A DNA stretch of 64,000 nucleotides, from NCBI GenBank assembly GCA_039654915.1, contig CM077599.1:70586001-70650000 (forward strand). Reading direction: 5' to 3'. The stretch comes from Aquilaria yunnanensis (Eukaryota; Streptophyta; Magnoliopsida; Malvales; Thymelaeaceae). The notes under the pieces were generated by a model that was not told the origin of the DNA, did no database searches, and saw nothing but the letters and a program-made list of their open reading frames with translations. This document shows, one piece after another, positions 1-12,182 of the stretch; position 1 is the first letter of the stretch, and each line of letters starts with the position of its first letter. Both the position numbers and the translations under genes were made by a program.

Positions 1-905
1 GGAATTTAACTATGAAGAATTTTTTTTCCTAAACCTTGAAAGACTTTAACTATGATTTGGTACTTTGTTGTTAGTACAAGTTTCATCAATATTTCTCTCT
101 CTCTCACACACAATACAATTAAAGTATATAAACCATTAACCTGTATATTGTACAGGCAAAAAAATTAATAGTATAAGAATCCATAATCTACTAAGACGAA
201 ATAAGAGCATGCTAACCTTAATTGAGAAGTTCTATGAAAAAAATATGAATGAAAAAGAAAAACCACTAGTAGGAAATTGCGTTATTTGCATCTTGATCAA
301 GATTCAAAATTAATGAAATAAGATTAATCGTGACTCATTACCATCATTATAGTATATGAGATATTACAATCTAAGTTACATAATTTTTTTTATTTTTTGT
401 CATTGCTAGCACTCTTTCGCTCTCATTTTAAAAAGTAGTATTTCTCGTTCTCATTCTCGCTTTTGAAACGTTTTATGTCATTTAGACAAACAAGGAGGGT
501 TATATTTTAGGTCTAAATGACTTCAGCAATCTTGGAAATTTTTTTCCTAACTGTCTCAAAGTGACATGAATTTAAAAATTTACTACCCGTAAAAACAAAC
601 TTTATCGTGAAAATTCACTTTTATAACTATAATTTCTTCTAGAAACAGACCAGCTTTTGAGTTGTAAACTTTAGGATAGGATAATTGAAAAGTCCAATAT
701 CATTCGGTCGATTATTGATCTTTCTCCTCCCTTTTTTTTTTTTTTTTGTAATTTGGTTTTTCTGGTGTTCAGATTCATCGAATTGGGGCCAAATCGAAGT
801 GAAACTGAACGAAATTAACTCAGTTCAATACCTTTTCAGACCAAAATACCTAAATAGTACTCGTAGTAAGTTAAAAAACTGCAAAACATAAAACAACAAA
901 TAATC
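1..905. other. AT-rich intergenic DNA, no gene seen
   Basis: No exon-like frame or recognisable protein is visible on either strand. The stretch holds short poly-T tracts (around 729-749) and small CT runs only. The short open frame at 685-891 has a biased, low-complexity composition and I do not consider it a gene. Confidence 0.5.
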
Positions 906-1623
906 GGAAAAAGTACCAAATATTACACTATAGTTTGATTCATGGACTAGATTGCTCAATGTAGTTTTTCCTGGGTTTGATTTATAGTTTGGGATCAAAT
1001 TGGACTGCCATTAAGGTAAACATAGAAATTGTTTGTTTTAAAATCTTGAGGTACTAATACAACTTTTAACAAAACTTCAAAAATTTTGTATAGTTTACCA
1101 TTTTCATGTTCTTTTTTTTGTGTGCCAACCACTGCATTAGTTGTCATCGAATATGCCACTAGCAGGCGAAGGTGATGCTAGAGCAGCTAGTATTGGACAT
1201 CACTATTTGTAACAGAACAATTGTCATACCTAGAATCTGGTGAAAAAAATACATTAGTATTGAATGAGTTGATTTCATTTTATCATAATTTGAGTTATCT
1301 GTAGCATTGACATACGGTGACTAATTTGAATATCATTTATGGAGGAACCCAGTGGTGGATCAGGTGATGGATGGTAGTAGCTATCACACAAAAAAATAAA
1401 ATGGTAAACTACACAATATTTCTAAAGTTCATTAAAAGTTACATAAGTATCATAGAATTTCAAAACCAACAACTACCCGTATTTATCGTTAGGTTTTTAA
1501 CGGTTAATGATATATTTGGTCCCAAACTATAACCTTAGTGGCCATACTGGAATCAGATAAAACCATAATGGGCAATCTAGCATGAGAGACAAATTATAGT
1601 GGAAAACCTTTGGTACTTTTACC
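906..1623. mobile_element. MULE-like MITE with long terminal inverted repeats
   Basis: The left arm (about 906-1108) and right arm (about 1393-1623) are inverted copies. Both carry GTACCAAA near the tip, an internal block around TATAGTTTGGGA, and GTAGTTTACCATTTT at the inner edge. Flanks are CAAATAATC (897-905) and TAAATAATC (1624-1632), a 9-bp target duplication with one mismatch, as made by Mutator-like elements. There is no coding capacity, so it is non-autonomous. Arms and duplication are seen directly; the superfamily is inferred from duplication length and TIR length. Confidence 0.75.
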
Positions 1624-1829
1624 TAAATAATCAGATCATAGATTTTCATATGACAAACATGTCTCTAGATATTTGATAAGAAAAAAAAGTTATATTAGAA
1701 GAGTCAAATATACACCTACATTAACAAAAATTCATTGTTAAAAATAAAAAATCTCAGCTGTATTGCTTTCTTTCTCCACTGATATTGTTCTCATTTGTGC
1801 AAAATCTCAAACAGTAAAATTTCACTCCA

Positions 1830-2330
1830 CCTTCCCTAGGAATGGCAAACGGGTGGGTCGGGTCAAATTTAAAACAAGTCATTCAGATTCAAGTTTAATT
1901 TGGTTATTAAAATTTTGTGTCCAGTTTGGGTTCAGATTGGTTCTAGGTTAAATGGATTACTAGTTTGAGTTAGGTTGAGTCAAGTTTATTTTGACTTGGG
2001 TCAATATTAGAATAGGTTGATTTCAGTTTTAGGTAACCTCATACTGAATTATTTAGGTCATAATCTAGATTTGGGTTAGCTCATCGGTTGACTTGGGTTA
2101 AAAAGTTTCAAACATCGAGTAATCAAGTTTGAGTCATTTGGTTCAAGTCACTTTGGGTTCAGGTTTGCTTAGGGTTCACTTGAACCGAGTAGGTGTTCAT
2201 GTTGACTTAGGTTGGCTTAGGTTGGGGAATTGACATTTTAGTCATTTTGAGTCAAGTGTCGAGTTTAAATTTGTGTCAGTTAGTCTGGTTCTTCAGTTTG
2301 GGCCCAATTTGCCCTCCTTAACATTGCCAA
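1830..2330. repeat. degenerate GGGTCA/GGTTCA-rich repeat
   Basis: The stretch is made of loosely repeated short words of the type GGGTCA, GGTTCAGGTT and GACTTGGGTT with no reading frame. Such decayed simple-sequence blocks are common in plant intergenic DNA. No unit length is constant enough to call a clean satellite. Confidence 0.4.
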
Positions 2331-3056
2331 AGTTTGCTCATCGACACTTAGCAAGCCCAAGTCATAGCCATTCTCTTCTATGGTTGCACGACATAATTGA
2401 AATCGGAGTATAAAATAGAGAATTGTAGCAATGATGCTTTTTTTATCTGGCATCACAGATGGTAGGCCAATGCTTGGGTCTTGTGCTTGGGTTGAATGAA
2501 GTAGTGGTAGATGTTAAGGGGAATGGTAGTGGCTACCTAAAAATATAGGTGTAGGCATTGAAGCTTGAGTTGAATGAGGTAGCTATGTTTTTTCTTTTTC
2601 TTTTTGTTTTGGTGTGTAGGCCCATGTTTATCATGTAGATATGTTTAATTACACATACTAATGAATTTTCAAATTTACCCATCATTATTCTAATTAATTG
2701 TCATTATGCCACCTAGCCTAACCATGTCTTCATTTTCTCTAACCAACTATTGAATCTTCTTCATATCATAAACCTTTATGTTTTCTAGCCATCACTAGCT
2801 TTGGTCAACATTTTTGGCAATAATGACACCATTGCACTAGAGAAGCCAAAAAATTTAAGCCAAAGTTGAGATCAGATTTATAGAAAGTCATTACTACACC
2901 ACCTTAGTCATTCAAATGCGATAAATGCCGATCATTATTCATGGCCACGCCTAATTGATTTTGTACTAGATTCTGGACATTAAGGAAGAGATCATGAAGT
3001 TGGCAATTTGCCATACCCAAAGAAATCAAGCCAAAATTCAAATGTAATTTGTTCAG

Positions 3057-3415
3057 ATATGTGTTTAAAGAATTATACGAATGTGTTTAAAAAAATCATA
3101 TAAATATCTTTAAAGGATTATAAAGATTTGAAAAAAGCCACTAACCTGATACCTAGCTTAGAGATGTGTCTAAAGGACTATCGAGTACTTAAGGTCTGTA
3201 GGGATGTGTTTGAAGGACTATAAAAATGCCAAAAAGCCACCGTCCTAAAACTCAGTTCAAAGTTGTGTTTAAAGGACATGTCGTGAGGGTTATAGAGATG
3301 TGTTTAAAGGATCGCTGAATGTGTCTAAAAGGCTATAAAAATACTAAAAAGACACTAACCTGGAACCCATCTCAGAAGTGTGTTTAAATGACTATAAAGA
3401 TGTGTCTACATATTT
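3057..3415. repeat. degenerate tandem repeat, unit about 95-105 bp
   Basis: Three recognisable units each begin with a CACTAACCTG-like block (near 3139, 3238 and 3352), followed by a GATGTGTTTAAAGGACTATA-like block and a TATAAAAATGCCAAAAAG-like block. The copies have clearly diverged by substitution and indels. No gene is seen within or near it. Confidence 0.5.
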
Positions 3416-4169
3416 ATAGTGTCCACAAAGTTCATAGATATATATGTGCCTATTACTTTGCACATCAAACATATGATTTAGACACATCTGCCTATTATTT
3501 ATACACATCTTCACTTTTATGATTTGTGATTCTATATCCTTAATAATGCTATAGTGTTTTTGAAGTGTCTTGATACATTTAGATGTTGTTTTAAACACAT
3601 TATAAATAGTTTTATCTTCATTTATTTAATTGTGGCTTACAATTATAGCTAGCGTAGCAAATAGAGTCCTAGATGCAAGAGAGGGTGGAGCCTTAAACCT
3701 TCCATTTTACCATCCGACTCTTTTAAGAGTGGCAATTAGTCTTCGCATAACCTTTCCATTAAGAAAAACTAGTGCGCCTGGTGCTTGATCCTTTTCTGTA
3801 AGTGAGATTCATCCCACTTATCCCCTGTTGGGATGCCTATGTTTCATACACCTTTTTATTATTTTAGATACATATTTAATTTTTATGACTTGTGATTCAA
3901 TCTCTTAACAGTGTCATTGTATTTATTGTATATATTGTACAGACACATAAACTTGTTAGTTCAAACATATTTGGCATTAGCTTTAGACACTTGAAGGTAA
4001 TGTTTTCAGATATATATTCCTTTTTTAGTGGCTTCACATATGTAGGAAAATAATAAATTTTTTTATATTTCTTTCAAATACGTTTACATATTTTTCCAGA
4101 TACTTTTACATATCATTTCGGGCACTTATGCATATTGTCTTAGCTACTTTTGCAAATTCTATGCATATA

Positions 4170-4545
4170 ATTTGGTGGCGGAGATTATGAAGGCAATCTA
4201 TGGTGGGTGACGATCAGTGCGATTTTAAGGCGTTGACGACCTGAACTGGGGGCAATCGAAAGTTGTACGATCTAGAGGTGAGCAACAAATGTGCAATTTG
4301 GAGGTGAGTGATAACGGTGAGACCTAAAGGTGAACATCATCCTATGACATTTGAAGGCAAGTTTTGACTAGCAGATGTAAAGGACGATGTGATTTGGAGG
4401 TGTTGACCACATGATTTAGAGGTAAGCAACAATGACATAGTTTGGAGGAAATGATGATGCGATCTGTAGATGAGTAACAACGACATGATTTGGAAAAGGT
4501 GGTGACATGATCTAGAGACGAGTTACGATAGCATGATCCAAATGT
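4170..4545. repeat. degenerate short tandem repeat (about 30-45-bp units)
   Basis: Imperfect recurrences of a GATTTGGAGGTGAGCAACAA-like word run through the segment (for example near 4265, 4330, 4390, 4425 and 4485). They have drifted too far to define an exact copy number. The short open frames on both strands here follow from the repeat and look non-genic. Confidence 0.4.
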
Positions 4546-5273
4546 CACATTCGGTTAAAGAAGCCACAAATTTGAAGGTTATGACTAATGGAGTGGCAAG
4601 AACCGACAACAAGAAGCAGCAGTGTCAGTGGGGGTTGAGGTTTCTGGAGGAAAGGAGAAATTTCGTCTATGGGCAATGTTGCCAAAATTTGGGCTGGTTG
4701 ATAGATTATATATGGAGGATTAAGGGTTGGTTAGTATATTTAATTAGGCATATGTGTATAATATAATAATTAGGTGTGTGATAGTTAGTTTCAAAAAAAA
4801 AAATCTTTCTATCCTTGATTTTGTTATTCTCTTTTCCAAGAATCCCTTTAATATTTTTAGGCACGTCTATGTGTTCATGGGGAAAATGAACCTAAAACTG
4901 AAGTTTTGAAATTATATGTGTACAAAATAATATAGGATCAATTTTAATATCAAAGTATAACACATACAAATATAGTTAAATATATAAAAAGGAAAAAAAC
5001 TAATTTGTACAAATAATATCATTTGCATTATTATTTACATAATAAAAGGTTTGTTAACTTGTACGTACAAGCTTATAAATTTCTAATCTATTTCTAATAT
5101 ATTCATAGCTGCGTATATTTAGAAAAAAAAAATGGAACCTTACTCAATAGGAGAAAGAGAATAAATCTAAAACGGGACTAATTGAAATAACAACAAATAA
5201 GGGGGGAAAAAAAAGAAATAGTTAATTACCAAGCACACGTATCATTGATATTGTTATCCAACCTTTTTATATA

Positions 5274-5559
5274 CTCCCTCCGTCCCATTTTAATTGAAAC
5301 ATTTCTCTGGGTATGAAGATTAAAGTGTATGTAATTTATGTTAATTTTTTATGTAATAAAAGTTTAAATAATGATTAAAATTTTTTTTTTTGGGTTTTGT
5401 GCACTAAGAGATTAAGTGGATATTAAAAAAAATAGTATTTATTGGGTTTTGTGTAAAATCATTATTTAATTGTTTAAACTTTTCCAAAAGAGGAAACGTT
5501 TCAACCTTTTGGGACATCCCAAAAAGGAATATGTTTCAAGTAAATTGGGAAGGAGGGAG
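5274..5559. mobile_element. Stowaway-type MITE (Tc1/mariner)
   Basis: The left end reads CTCCCTCCGTCCCATTTTAA and the right end is its inverse, with GGGAAGGAGGGAG. Both ends are bordered by TA (5272-5273 and 5560-5561), the target duplication of Tc1/mariner elements. The 286-bp length and the CTCCCTCCGT terminus match plant Stowaway elements. It is non-coding; a longer frame that runs through it (5470-5904) is not a gene. Confidence 0.88.
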
Positions 5560-5561
5560 TA

Positions 5562-6837
5562 TTTTAAAAGTTTATATTGGTATTTTAATAATTTAGCAAG
5601 TGTTGGTATAAATATTTTAATGATTGAACTCATACATATAATTAAGTGTATCAATAATGATTTTGTGATATTATTTGTTCATATATCTCACTTGATAACC
5701 CTTATGTTTTTTGTATATCGAGTTCATATATATTTATCATTCATTATACATATGAATGATTTTGGCAGGAAACGATTTAGATGCATCCAAACCTGTTTGT
5801 ATATGTTGGGCTCACATAGATCTGCCATTCAATTTAGACACATCAAAAAACAACGATCCGTTATTACTCATCCAAATGACAAACAGATCCCGTTCTTCTG
5901 TTAAGGTGGACTCCTGAGTCACAAAGAGGATCCCACTCCAAATTAATAGAGGAGATTTGTCCTTCACTCAACTAAGAAGTGATAGACTATAAAGTTACTT
6001 TAACCCTTCAATTTATATAAATATGTTATGCAGTTATACATATCTCTCACATTCTCTATATATATGTCTGATTTGAGCAATACTTATACATATATCTAGT
6101 TTTGGTAAGAAGTGCGTTTGAACCCAATTACAATGTTTTATTTTCATTTTTCTCAGGGCCATGATTATTTGATAAGCCGAGATAATTGTGAGTTGTGGTG
6201 AACCGTCGATAAACGTCGGGCCCACGTAATTCGGAGATCCAAAAATTTGATCGATGCTCCGCACAAAATCAGTCGTATCCGCGTCTTGTTCGACTTTTCC
6301 TTTTTCTAATGGTGATAGGTAATCCTAGAATCATACTAGTTTACTAGTTTTTCGAGCATAGGCATGAAATATGTCAATTACATGAAAACACGCTTGACCG
6401 ACAATTTCTGGGTGATCTCTGACCGCGCAAAATTGAACTATGTGGAGGTGTCCATCACACTACAGTTAGTGGCAGTGCCCGCCTCCCCAAGTTGAGCTTG
6501 TGTCTTGCTCACCAAGGAAACAGAGAGAAACTAGTCAAGTCAACCCAAGTTGGCTGAGACGAAGACAAACATTATGAGCAGCTTTTAGTCGTCTTTCACT
6601 TTCACTTCCTACCCCCACATGCCGTGGCCTATTTTGTCTGCAACTGTTTGTATCGGACCCGGCGGCGTATTCTCTTCAAATCTGGGACAGCCTGGACGTT
6701 CCCAGAAATGTCTTTGCCTCCTTGGAAAAAATTTTCCTCACATGTTCCTTTTATACGCGTAGAATCGAATCTCCGGATCATTTTCCTAGAGAAGCTCAAA
6801 ACTTCTCTTCTTCTCACTCTTGGGTCTCGCTCAGTTG
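5562..6837 (+). promoter_or_regulatory. upstream region and leader of the GRAS gene
   Basis: Most of this stretch is AT-rich intergenic DNA without coding signal. A TATA-like TTTTATAC lies at about 6749-6756, and a CT-rich leader (AACTTCTCTTCTTCTCACTC near 6799) follows about 50 bp later. Transcription therefore plausibly starts around 6785. TATA and start placement are inferences from spacing; no transcript evidence is available. Confidence 0.35.
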
Positions 6838-7045
6838 GTGAGATCAGTTCTTGATCTGGCCAAAGTCTGGATTTTTATTTCTTGATGGTTTTGCTCTAGA
6901 TTTGTTTTTCTCTGCATATCTCTTCTGGGATTCCTTAGAATCCGGGTACAATTTGGCTTCTTCTCATTGATTACGCCCAAAAGCTTGAAAGTTTTTGTTC
7001 TTTTTATCGAGAATAGTACTGATATATTTTTTTGACCTCAGACAG
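6838..7045 (+). other. possible 5'-UTR intron of the GRAS gene
   Basis: A donor-like TTG|GTGAGATC at 6838 pairs with a pyrimidine-rich acceptor ending CCTCAGACAG at 7045, giving an intron of about 208 bp wholly before the ATG. A leader intron is common in LISCL-type GRAS genes. This is a prediction from splice consensus only. Confidence 0.4.
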
Positions 7046-7104
7046 GAGGGTTTGATTTGATCTCTCAATTTTCAGTCCTTGGATTAAAAATTCTACTAAA
7101 ATCT

Positions 7105-8958
7105 ATGGATGCCCTTTTCGAAGATTTCCCCGGTTCTGCATATGGTTTCAGATTTGATCATCATGGGTTGATCCCAGGCCACCAAAATCACAACCTTGTG
7201 AACAGTAATTTCAATCACACGAGGCCTAACCAAAACCCCTTTCCAATTAGTCCAGACCCTTCTGAAGATTCACCTTCATCTCCTACCTTGAGCTCGTCCG
7301 ATGGCCATCCACTTGATTATAATCCATATGCTAGTGAGGCGCTCAAGTTCATAAGTGACATGCTGATGGAAGAGGAAGACTTGGGGGACAAGCCATGTAT
7401 GTTGCAGGATTCCCTTGCCTTGCAAGCTGCTGAGAAGTCCTTCTATGAAGCCCTTGTTCAGAAGGGTTCAGTATCTGCTCAACCAGTACAGGTTTCTGGT
7501 GAATCAGGAGAACCTATTGGAAGTCCTGGAATTGAAACTTCTCCGGTGGCTAACTTGTGTACCCCGATAGGGGGCAAGCAGAACCATCGGCGGGACGACG
7601 GGAACCGTTCAGAAGAAGGGAGAAGAAAGAAGATACCTGTAGTTTCTACTGAAGATTCCGAACAATCTGAGTTCGACAAGGTGCTGCTTTGTCCGTCATT
7701 GCACGAGGACTCTCTGGCGTGCTCTCTTCATGGAAGCTATATTTATATGAAGGAGAAGCAGCCAAAAGGGTCCAAAAGGAAACAGAAGAACAATACAGAG
7801 GACTTGGTGGATTTGTGGACGCTGCTAGCTCAATGCGCCCAAGCAGTCTCAGTCATTGACAATAGGACTGCAACGAAGCTGCTAACGCGGATCAGGCAGC
7901 ACTCATCTCCATCAGGAGATGGAACTCAAAGATTGGCTCATTATTTCGTCAATGCGCTTGAGACACGTCTGGCTGGAATTGGGGCTCCAGCTTATGCCCC
8001 AATTGGCTACACCAGAACTTCAGCTGCTGATATCCTGAAAGCGTACCAGGTTTGTGTCCTGGCAAGCCCTTACAAGAAAATGTCAAATTTCTATGCAAAT
8101 AGAAGCATAATGAAGCTTGCAGCAAAAAAAACCAAACTTCACATCATTGATTTTGGCATTGCCTATGGGTTTCAATGGCCTTGTCTCATCCAGCGACTCT
8201 CAGCAAGGAGCGGTGGCCCTCCAAAGCTTCGAATTACCGGTATTGATCTTCCGCAATCAGGATTCCGGCCTGAAGAAAGGGTTCAGGAAACAGGCAACCG
8301 TCTGAGAAGGTACTGCCAGAGATTCAATGTCCCGTTCGAGTACAATGTAGTGGCTAAGAAATGGGAAACTATCCAACTTGAGGATCTAAAGATTGATGAA
8401 GATGAGGTGATAGTTGTCAACAGTTTGCACAGGTTCCAGAACCTGCCTGATGACACCATTTCATCAACGAGTGCAAGGGACACAGTCCTGAACCTGATCA
8501 AGAAAATCAACCCGGATTTGTTCATCCATGGAGTTGTCAGCGGGACATACAATGCCCCATTCTTTGTCACAAGGTTCCGGGAGGCACTCTTCCATTTCGC
8601 AGCAGGGTTCGACATGTTTGACGCAACCGTTGCACGAGAGGACCCTTGGAGGGTGGTGTTCGAGAGGGAGATATTCGGGAAGGACATTATGAATGTGATA
8701 GCTTGTGAGGGTGTGGAGAGGGTGGAGAGGCCGGAGACATATAAGCAATGGCAAAGCAGGTGCCAGAGGGCTGGGCTTCTGCAGGTCCCCTTAGATAAGG
8801 AGCTTCTGAGGAAGGTGGAGGGCTTTGTGACATCAAGCTATCATCCAGACTTCGTTATCGATGTGGATGGCCACTGGATGCTGCAGGGTTGGAAGGGGAG
8901 AGTTATATATGCTCTCTCTTGCTGGATGCCTGTCAAAACTCATAAAATTAGTTACTAG
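7105..8958 (+). CDS. GRAS-domain transcription regulator, LISCL/SCL14-like
   Basis: This encodes a single-exon 617-residue protein of the plant-specific GRAS family. The open frame extends upstream, but the first ATG is at 7105 and starts MDALFEDFPG. The variable N-terminal half has an acidic helix (LKFISDMLMEEEDL, about residues 80-93) and a QAAEKSFYEAL segment typical of LISCL members. The GRAS domain starts near residue 233 (DLVDLWTLLAQCAQAV, leucine heptad I). It continues with LHIIDFGI at about 345 (VHIID motif), a second leucine-rich region, FVTRFREALF at about 487-496 (PFYRE region) and a C-terminal WMLQGWKGR...SCW segment (SAW motif). The domain looks complete and undamaged. LISCL proteins are nuclear coactivators linked to stress and detoxification genes; the specific role here is not deducible. 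Confidence 0.95.
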   Translation: MDALFEDFPGSAYGFRFDHHGLIPGHQNHNLVNSNFNHTRPNQNPFPISPDPSEDSPSSPTLSSSDGHPLDYNPYASEALKFISDMLMEEEDLGDKPCMLQDSLALQAAEKSFYEALVQKGSVSAQPVQVSGESGEPIGSPGIETSPVANLCTPIGGKQNHRRDDGNRSEEGRRKKIPVVSTEDSEQSEFDKVLLCPSLHEDSLACSLHGSYIYMKEKQPKGSKRKQKNNTEDLVDLWTLLAQCAQAVSVIDNRTATKLLTRIRQHSSPSGDGTQRLAHYFVNALETRLAGIGAPAYAPIGYTRTSAADILKAYQVCVLASPYKKMSNFYANRSIMKLAAKKTKLHIIDFGIAYGFQWPCLIQRLSARSGGPPKLRITGIDLPQSGFRPEERVQETGNRLRRYCQRFNVPFEYNVVAKKWETIQLEDLKIDEDEVIVVNSLHRFQNLPDDTISSTSARDTVLNLIKKINPDLFIHGVVSGTYNAPFFVTRFREALFHFAAGFDMFDATVAREDPWRVVFEREIFGKDIMNVIACEGVERVERPETYKQWQSRCQRAGLLQVPLDKELLRKVEGFVTSSYHPDFVIDVDGHWMLQGWKGRVIYALSCWMPVKTHKISY

Positions 8959-9339
8959 ATGCTAGTCTCACGTTTCATCCATCCCTAGGATGTGATGACT
9001 GATCTGTACGTAATTAGTGGATTATCATCCAAGTGCTCAGAACTTGGATTGGATTGTTAGCTATAAATTTGTTTCAAGAAATGAATTGATGACGATTCAA
9101 GAAATTATTTGATTCTAGTACTTATGTTGCTAAACACATCTAGGCATAAGGTAAATGATGGCCAAATGGCTTTTTCTTCCTCTTTTTATTTTTTACTCAC
9201 AATGTGGGCCGTCCCATGGAGCTAGAGTATTACCCGACTCATGGGCTAAGCCTGCTATTAGTCCGGATCATTAGAGGCCAGACCCTCAACCTCGTGGGTC
9301 AAGAGCAGTAAACCAGCCACTATGGGTAGGGGTGAAAAA
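8959..9339 (+). other. 3' flank of the GRAS gene
   Basis: AT-rich sequence directly after the GRAS stop codon, presumably holding its 3' UTR. No coding potential is seen before the tandem repeat that begins near 9340. Confidence 0.35.
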
Positions 9340-9995
9340 CTAACAATAGCTTGAAATTGGCTCTAGTTCGGCTCAATTTAGAGCTCGTTTATGATTCATT
9401 CAAACTATTTTTAAGCTAAGTCTGAATAAAATTTTAAATTCGATATACAATTCAAACAAAACATGATTTGCTTATAACTTGGTTCGGCTCAACTTAATTT
9501 TAGCTTTTCCCTTAATTTAAGCAAATAGTTCAAACTTGATTGGTTAAAAACTTGTTCACGACTTGTTCACCCTTAATTGAAGCAAACAGCTCGTGCTCAA
9601 TCAATTAAAACCTTGTTCACAGCTTGAGCTCGGCTTAAGTTCGGCTCAGTTTAGAGCTTGTTTATGAGTCATTCAGACTGTTTTCAAGCTAAATCTGAAC
9701 AAAATTTCAAACTCGATATACAATTCAAATAAAACATGATTTGCTTATAACTCGGTTCGGCTTAGTTTGATTTTGGCTTTTCTCTTTGTTGAAGCAAATA
9801 GTTCGAGCTCGATCGGTTAAAAACTTGTTCATGACTTGTTCACCCTTAATTGAAGCAAATAACTCGAGCTCAATCATTTAAAAGCTTGTTCACAGCTTGT
9901 TCATATTATTTTTAATCTAAATATAAACAAATATCAAACTCGATAGATATCTCAAGCCAAACATGATCAGCATACTACTCAATTTGCCTTAGCTA
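9340..9995. repeat. tandem repeat, 273-bp unit, about 2.4 copies
   Basis: Unit starts at GAGCTCGTTTATGA (9381) and GAGCTTGTTTATGA (9654) are 273 bp apart and align along their full length, including a shared ACATGATTTGCTTATAACT block. A third, shortened copy runs from about 9885 to 9995. Units are also rich in short TTGTTCA and AGCTCG words. It lies about 400 bp after the GRAS stop codon and has no open frame. Confidence 0.7.
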
Positions 9996-10574
9996 GTTTT
10001 TAGCCCTAACCATGGCCAAATAGCCTTGATAGGAAAGAAAAATTTTGGCGTCCCACGAAAAATGACAATTAGGATCCTAGGCAAGACCAACTTAAATTTA
10101 AATTTGTATGCTGGTGCAACACTCATCTAATTTATGGGCAGAAATTGGAAGTTGTCTTAGATGTTTCAATTTCCATATGTAATAATGTGAAATGTACAAT
10201 ACATATGACGATTTTTCTCACGTTCTTGGTATATCTAACAAAACCCTTCAGGATTATTCAAACCAGGATGGCATCAGCACGTATGTTTTATTTAAGGGTT
10301 CGTAATATTATACAAGTCAAAAAAGCTTTGTCAAAATTGCCAACAAACGATGTCACTTACATTTATTTAGGCATTTTTATTTGTCATAGCATACCGAACA
10401 AAGACATGGTATTTATTATTACACAAAGTTTGGTATTTCTTTAAAAAAAAAAAAAAAAATACAATTTGAATTGTTTCACCCTTACATGAAGCAACGAAGA
10501 ACACATTAGTTGGGTTGTATTAGCAACCAATGTAAAATCCGAGCATGACTGCTACAAGTATGACTGAAGAATGG
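9996..10574. other. intergenic DNA between GRAS gene and HAD gene A
   Basis: No gene is recognised. The stretch contains a poly-A run (about 10443-10459) and probably the 3' UTR of the minus-strand HAD gene close to its right end. The 99-codon open frame at 10145-10444 shows no recognisable protein. Confidence 0.4.
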
Positions 10575-12173
10575 CTAAGCTCTTACTGTTGTCTCCACAG
10601 CTACCTTCCTTCTGCAACTCATCCTTTCAGCCTTGTCATCAACTTCCCAGAGCTCGGGCAATGCTTCCCTTATGTTATGAATGCTCTCCAATGCATGATC
10701 TACGCCATCTGTTCGATGAGACGTTCCTACCTGTAAATTATATATGTGTCAAATAATGGTAGCCAACAGAAAATCCTGAAACCAACTAAGCAAAAGAGAG
10801 AGTACAAGGTCGTATTATAGAAGGAAGTTTACCCATACTGTGTGAAGTCCCATCTTTTTTGCGGCCTGGAGATTTTTTATGCTATCATCAAAAAACAGCT
10901 GAAATGCAACATAGCAGTGACAATATTAACGTTTTTAACAGATGGGTTATGATATAGTTCAAACAACATCTCAAGAAGCAGGCAAGAAAGAATATTTGCT
11001 TCTGTTTTCCTCAGAGGTCGGTTTGCTTACAGTTGTTTGGGGGTTGATGTTGGCAATCTTGAAAACTTGTTGAAATGCTTCCTCAAAGGGTTTGCAGACA
11101 ACGACAGGACACCTTGGAAGCTCCGGATCTACACCACTAACCATGTTCAACTTATTCATTTCAAGACCCTTCCCATCAAAAGCAGTTGCAGCTGGTGTTG
11201 TTCTCTCCGACTTAGCTTTGCCATTCTCAGCGATTAATTCAGTTTTGTCAACAGGATTCAGAGTCTCAAAGCATATAATCCCTTCAAAGCAATCCTCTAA
11301 TCCCAGCCTATTAAGCACTTTAGCAGCATGCTTCTTATCTGCATTGGTGAAAATCTGTCCGGAAACAAATCATATTCCCCCGAAAAACAAATCATTATAG
11401 ATCCACAAGACACTTGGAACAAGGCAGAAAGAATCTTACAACTTTCTGAACAGGGAGGCTGAGCAGGAGACTCCTTAAGACAGGATCAGGTTTTAGCTGT
11501 GTATAAGGTAATCTCCCATGAACATAGCTGTTGAGAAATCAGAAACACCAAATCACCATCACACATATGATACATGACAATAAACAATAAGAGAGCAAGG
11601 GAAAGTGCAGATCAGCACCTGTGGAAGTCATCAGGGTCAAAATCATAACCAATAGCCTGTAGATAACAAATCCATCATAAGTTTGCAGTAATCTAATCAA
11701 CCAAATACTTGCAACACAGCACATGTACCTTGAGGCCGGCCATTGTTGTACCGTATTGCTTATACAACGAAAAACACAATTCTGGTACAATTTCCTCCTT
11801 TATTCCAAGATTTTGCAGCATATACTCTTAAACATCACCCGCCCCAAAAAAAAAAGGAAAACCAAGTAAACGTCATTAAGCAAGAGCAATCAACTTTAGA
11901 CATCAAAACAAGCAAAAATAGCAGCCAGATCATCACATATCTTAACAATACCTTGTATATTTTTTCTAACTTCAACTGCCAAACCAGAACTTAGGGGATA
12001 AATGGTGTCATCTAGATCTGGAAAAAAAAATAGCCAGCGAAAGCTTTATAATAAACGTTAAACCAATTAAACTATGTGCACGGTCGAGAAATTAGTGACA
12101 AGAGGGGCATACCAAAGAGGAGACACTCATACTTTGGCTTCAAGACCTCTTGGATCTCGCCTTCATACTCCAT
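10575..12173 (-). CDS. HAD-superfamily phosphatase, copy A (pyrimidine 5'-nucleotidase-like)
   Basis: Eight coding exons were placed from splice sites: 12113-12173, 11952-12017, 11729-11826, 11619-11656, 11440-11527, 11031-11354, 10833-10898 and 10575-10730. They total 897 nt for 298 aa and all introns are GT-AG. The HAD motifs are intact: DLDDT at residues 21-25 (nucleophile D21, acid/base D23), FTNAD at 119-123, K205 in CKPFEEAF, and FFDDS at 227-231. The plant family related to yeast Sdt1/Phm8-type nucleotidases has this layout, including the HGRLPY segment and the long insert between motifs II and III. The substrate is unknown; dephosphorylation of a small phosphorylated metabolite such as a nucleotide is expected. 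A leader intron is likely, with acceptor at about 12183 and donor at about 12453. Confidence 0.92.
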
Positions 12174-12182
12174 TTTTGGTTC

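Noticed and set aside
5470..5904. 144-codon open frame on the plus strand
   Set aside because: It runs through the right end of a Stowaway MITE into AT-rich DNA; no protein family features.
8283..8754. minus-strand frames of 134 and 96 codons
   Set aside because: Antisense shadows of the GRAS domain.
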